A stretch of DNA of 32,431 nucleotides, taken from the IMG/VR virus record IMGVR_UViG_3300018080_000421, positions 1 through 32,431 of that record. One strand, given 5' to 3'. The stretch is from a virus. The notes under the pieces are model-generated. The model was not told where the DNA came from and did no database searches. It saw nothing but the letters and a program-made list of their open reading frames with translations. The translations under genes were made by a program, and so were the position numbers. This document shows positions 31,091 through 32,431 of this stretch, piece by piece (positions within the stretch are counted from its first letter, which is position 1; each line of letters starts with the position of its first letter).

Positions 31091-32431
31091 ATGGATCTCA
31101 ATGTATCTTTCGATTACCCCAAGGTTCGTTTCGACAAGGAGAACGAGGTTGTGCTTTCTACTAGATTGAAGGCACCTTCTGTCGATGATGATGATCGCCA
31201 GCCTCTCAACCTCGTAGCTTGTTTAGATATCTCTGGTTCAATGTGCGGCCAGAAGATGGATAGGATGAAGAAGACAGTCCAAGTTCTGGTCGACCACATG
31301 ACCGAACAAGACAAGCTCGGTATCGTTGTTTTTTCGACCAATTTTACCAAGCTGGCATCTGTGCAATCTATGACTAGCGATCGCAAAATAGAGCTGAAGG
31401 AAAGGGTCTCGCGGCTCTACGCAACGAACAGCACTAATATCAGTGGCGCAATGCTTTTAGGTTTTGAGTTGCTTGGTGTGAGAGAAAATGACTTGAACAG
31501 GGTTCTGCTTCTGACTGATGGGTTGCCAAATGTCGGCGAGACCACAATCCCTGGGTTGGTGGAGCTTGCTGGCAATAGGCCGAAGGGCGTTTCTATCTCC
31601 ACTTTTGGATTTGGGGCCGACCACAACCCAGAACTTCTACAATCGATGGCCAATGCTGGTGGTGGCAATTACTACTTCATCGAGAACGCCGACCAGATCA
31701 GTTCTTCGTTTGCGCAAGAACTAGGCGGCCTAATTAGTTGTTACGCTCAGAATGTGAAGATCGAGGCTACATTCAAGTCAGGAGTGTTGGATGTCGATAT
31801 GCTAAATAAGGCTTGGGAATGGGAATATGACGAAGAGAAGCTCATTGTCAGAATTCCGGAACTCATTGCCGAAGAGGATAAAAACATCTTGGCTAAGATC
31901 AAATTAGATAAACGCAGCTCCTCATTGCCAAGAGGCGTCACGATCGCTGACGTTAAAATCAGCTACACCAATCTAATCACAAAGAAAAACGAAGTAGTCG
32001 AGACGAAGGCTAAGATCGAATTTGTGAAAAAGGGCGATGAGTCGCAGGAACGTGACCATGAAATCGTCAAGCAGGAAGCTAGGCTTATGGCCGCAGAAGC
32101 TCAGAAGCAGGCCGCCGAGATGGCAACGGCTGGCAATTTCGCTGGAGCACAGATGATCCTGTGTAGTGCCGCCTCCAGTCTTGACAGCATTGGTGACAAG
32201 GCCTGGGCTACAGATTTAAAGGAATTCTCTAACTGTTTTACGCCACAAACCTATTCTACAAGTGTTGAATACAGTGCGAATAGCCGTTCATACGGGCTCT
32301 CTCGTGGGCGCGTGGCGGGACAGACAGTAGGTTGTAGCGCGGATATGGCTAATGCTGCCCAAAAAAGCATGATGCGATCTTTTTCCGAAGGCGAGCAAAA
32401 GGATGACAAAGACGACAAGAAAGACAAGGGC
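31091..32431 (+). CDS. VWA-domain protein (3' end outside window)
   Basis: An AGGAG site at 31079-31083 sets the start; the frame stays open for 447 codons to the right edge. Residues ~38-210 form a von Willebrand A domain with the metal-ion site D-I-S-G-S-M (Asp46, Ser48, Ser50) and a later T-D-G, so divalent metal and ligand binding are likely intact. A beta-rich domain follows, then a helical Ala/Gln-rich segment (~340-380), a Ser-rich region and a charged Asp/Lys tail. VWA proteins often act with AAA+ ATPases or in envelope contacts; which applies here is unknown. A structured leader precedes it. Confidence 0.85.
   Translation, partial: MDLNVSFDYPKVRFDKENEVVLSTRLKAPSVDDDDRQPLNLVACLDISGSMCGQKMDRMKKTVQVLVDHMTEQDKLGIVVFSTNFTKLASVQSMTSDRKIELKERVSRLYATNSTNISGAMLLGFELLGVRENDLNRVLLLTDGLPNVGETTIPGLVELAGNRPKGVSISTFGFGADHNPELLQSMANAGGGNYYFIENADQISSSFAQELGGLISCYAQNVKIEATFKSGVLDVDMLNKAWEWEYDEEKLIVRIPELIAEEDKNILAKIKLDKRSSSLPRGVTIADVKISYTNLITKKNEVVETKAKIEFVKKGDESQERDHEIVKQEARLMAAEAQKQAAEMATAGNFAGAQMILCSAASSLDSIGDKAWATDLKEFSNCFTPQTYSTSVEYSANSRSYGLSRGRVAGQTVGCSADMANAAQKSMMRSFSEGEQKDDKDDKKDKG

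Overview
The window is part of a tailed-phage genome, probably a large myovirus whose head module is distantly T4-like. The evidence is a run of same-strand, mostly overlapping genes in T4-like order: a candidate small terminase, the large terminase, a portal, a prohead core/scaffold set with a gp21-type protease, and a gp23-type major capsid protein. No rRNA, tRNA, CRISPR array or insertion-sequence transposase was seen. The host cannot be named. A lipoprotein-type signal only hints at a bacterium with a lipoprotein pathway.

Layout. (1) 1-4.7 kb: the tail of an intein-containing gene of unknown identity, a 437-residue unknown, a candidate TerS, and TerL interrupted in its ATP-binding loop by a 135-residue mini-intein. 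(2) 4.7-14.8 kb: the head module, with portal, a 1166-residue acidic/glycine-rich protein carrying (GDIG/GEIG)n repeats, prohead protease, a small zinc protein, a DUF3008-like acidic protein, a coiled-coil scaffold and the major capsid protein, closed by a strong terminator. (3) 14.9-16.7 kb: a LAGLIDADG endonuclease fused to a DNA methyltransferase. (4) 16.8-20.2 kb: a mosaic zone of tiny ORFs. A GC-rich block of about 2.4 kb, with truncated genes at both ends, appears to split a minus-strand gene. (5) 20.2-29.2 kb: small accessory genes, mostly + strand, with three notable enzyme-like proteins: a lipoprotein with a transglutaminase-like Cys/His core, a phosphatidylserine-decarboxylase-like protein and a nucleotidyltransferase. 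(6) 29.2-32.4 kb: three stretches that look like structured RNA, alternating with small genes, a protease-fold protein that has lost the catalytic motifs, and a VWA protein running off the right edge.

The most interesting signal is a short peptide, roughly D-I-A-x-x-I-(T/S)-E-(D/E)-P. It recurs in four head-module proteins and at or near the N-terminus of four tiny or broken ORFs far away. It contains I-x-E, the type of site cut by T4 gp21-family prohead proteases, and one such protease is encoded here. I propose it is this phage's capsid-targeting/maturation tag. Three of its copies carry a common A-rich leader, so leader plus tag looks like a unit that has been copied around the genome. The second strongest signal is a 270-nt region closed by a perfect 10-bp long-range stem and followed by a textbook terminator, a good candidate for a new phage noncoding RNA. 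All functional calls are from reading the sequence; no database search was possible.
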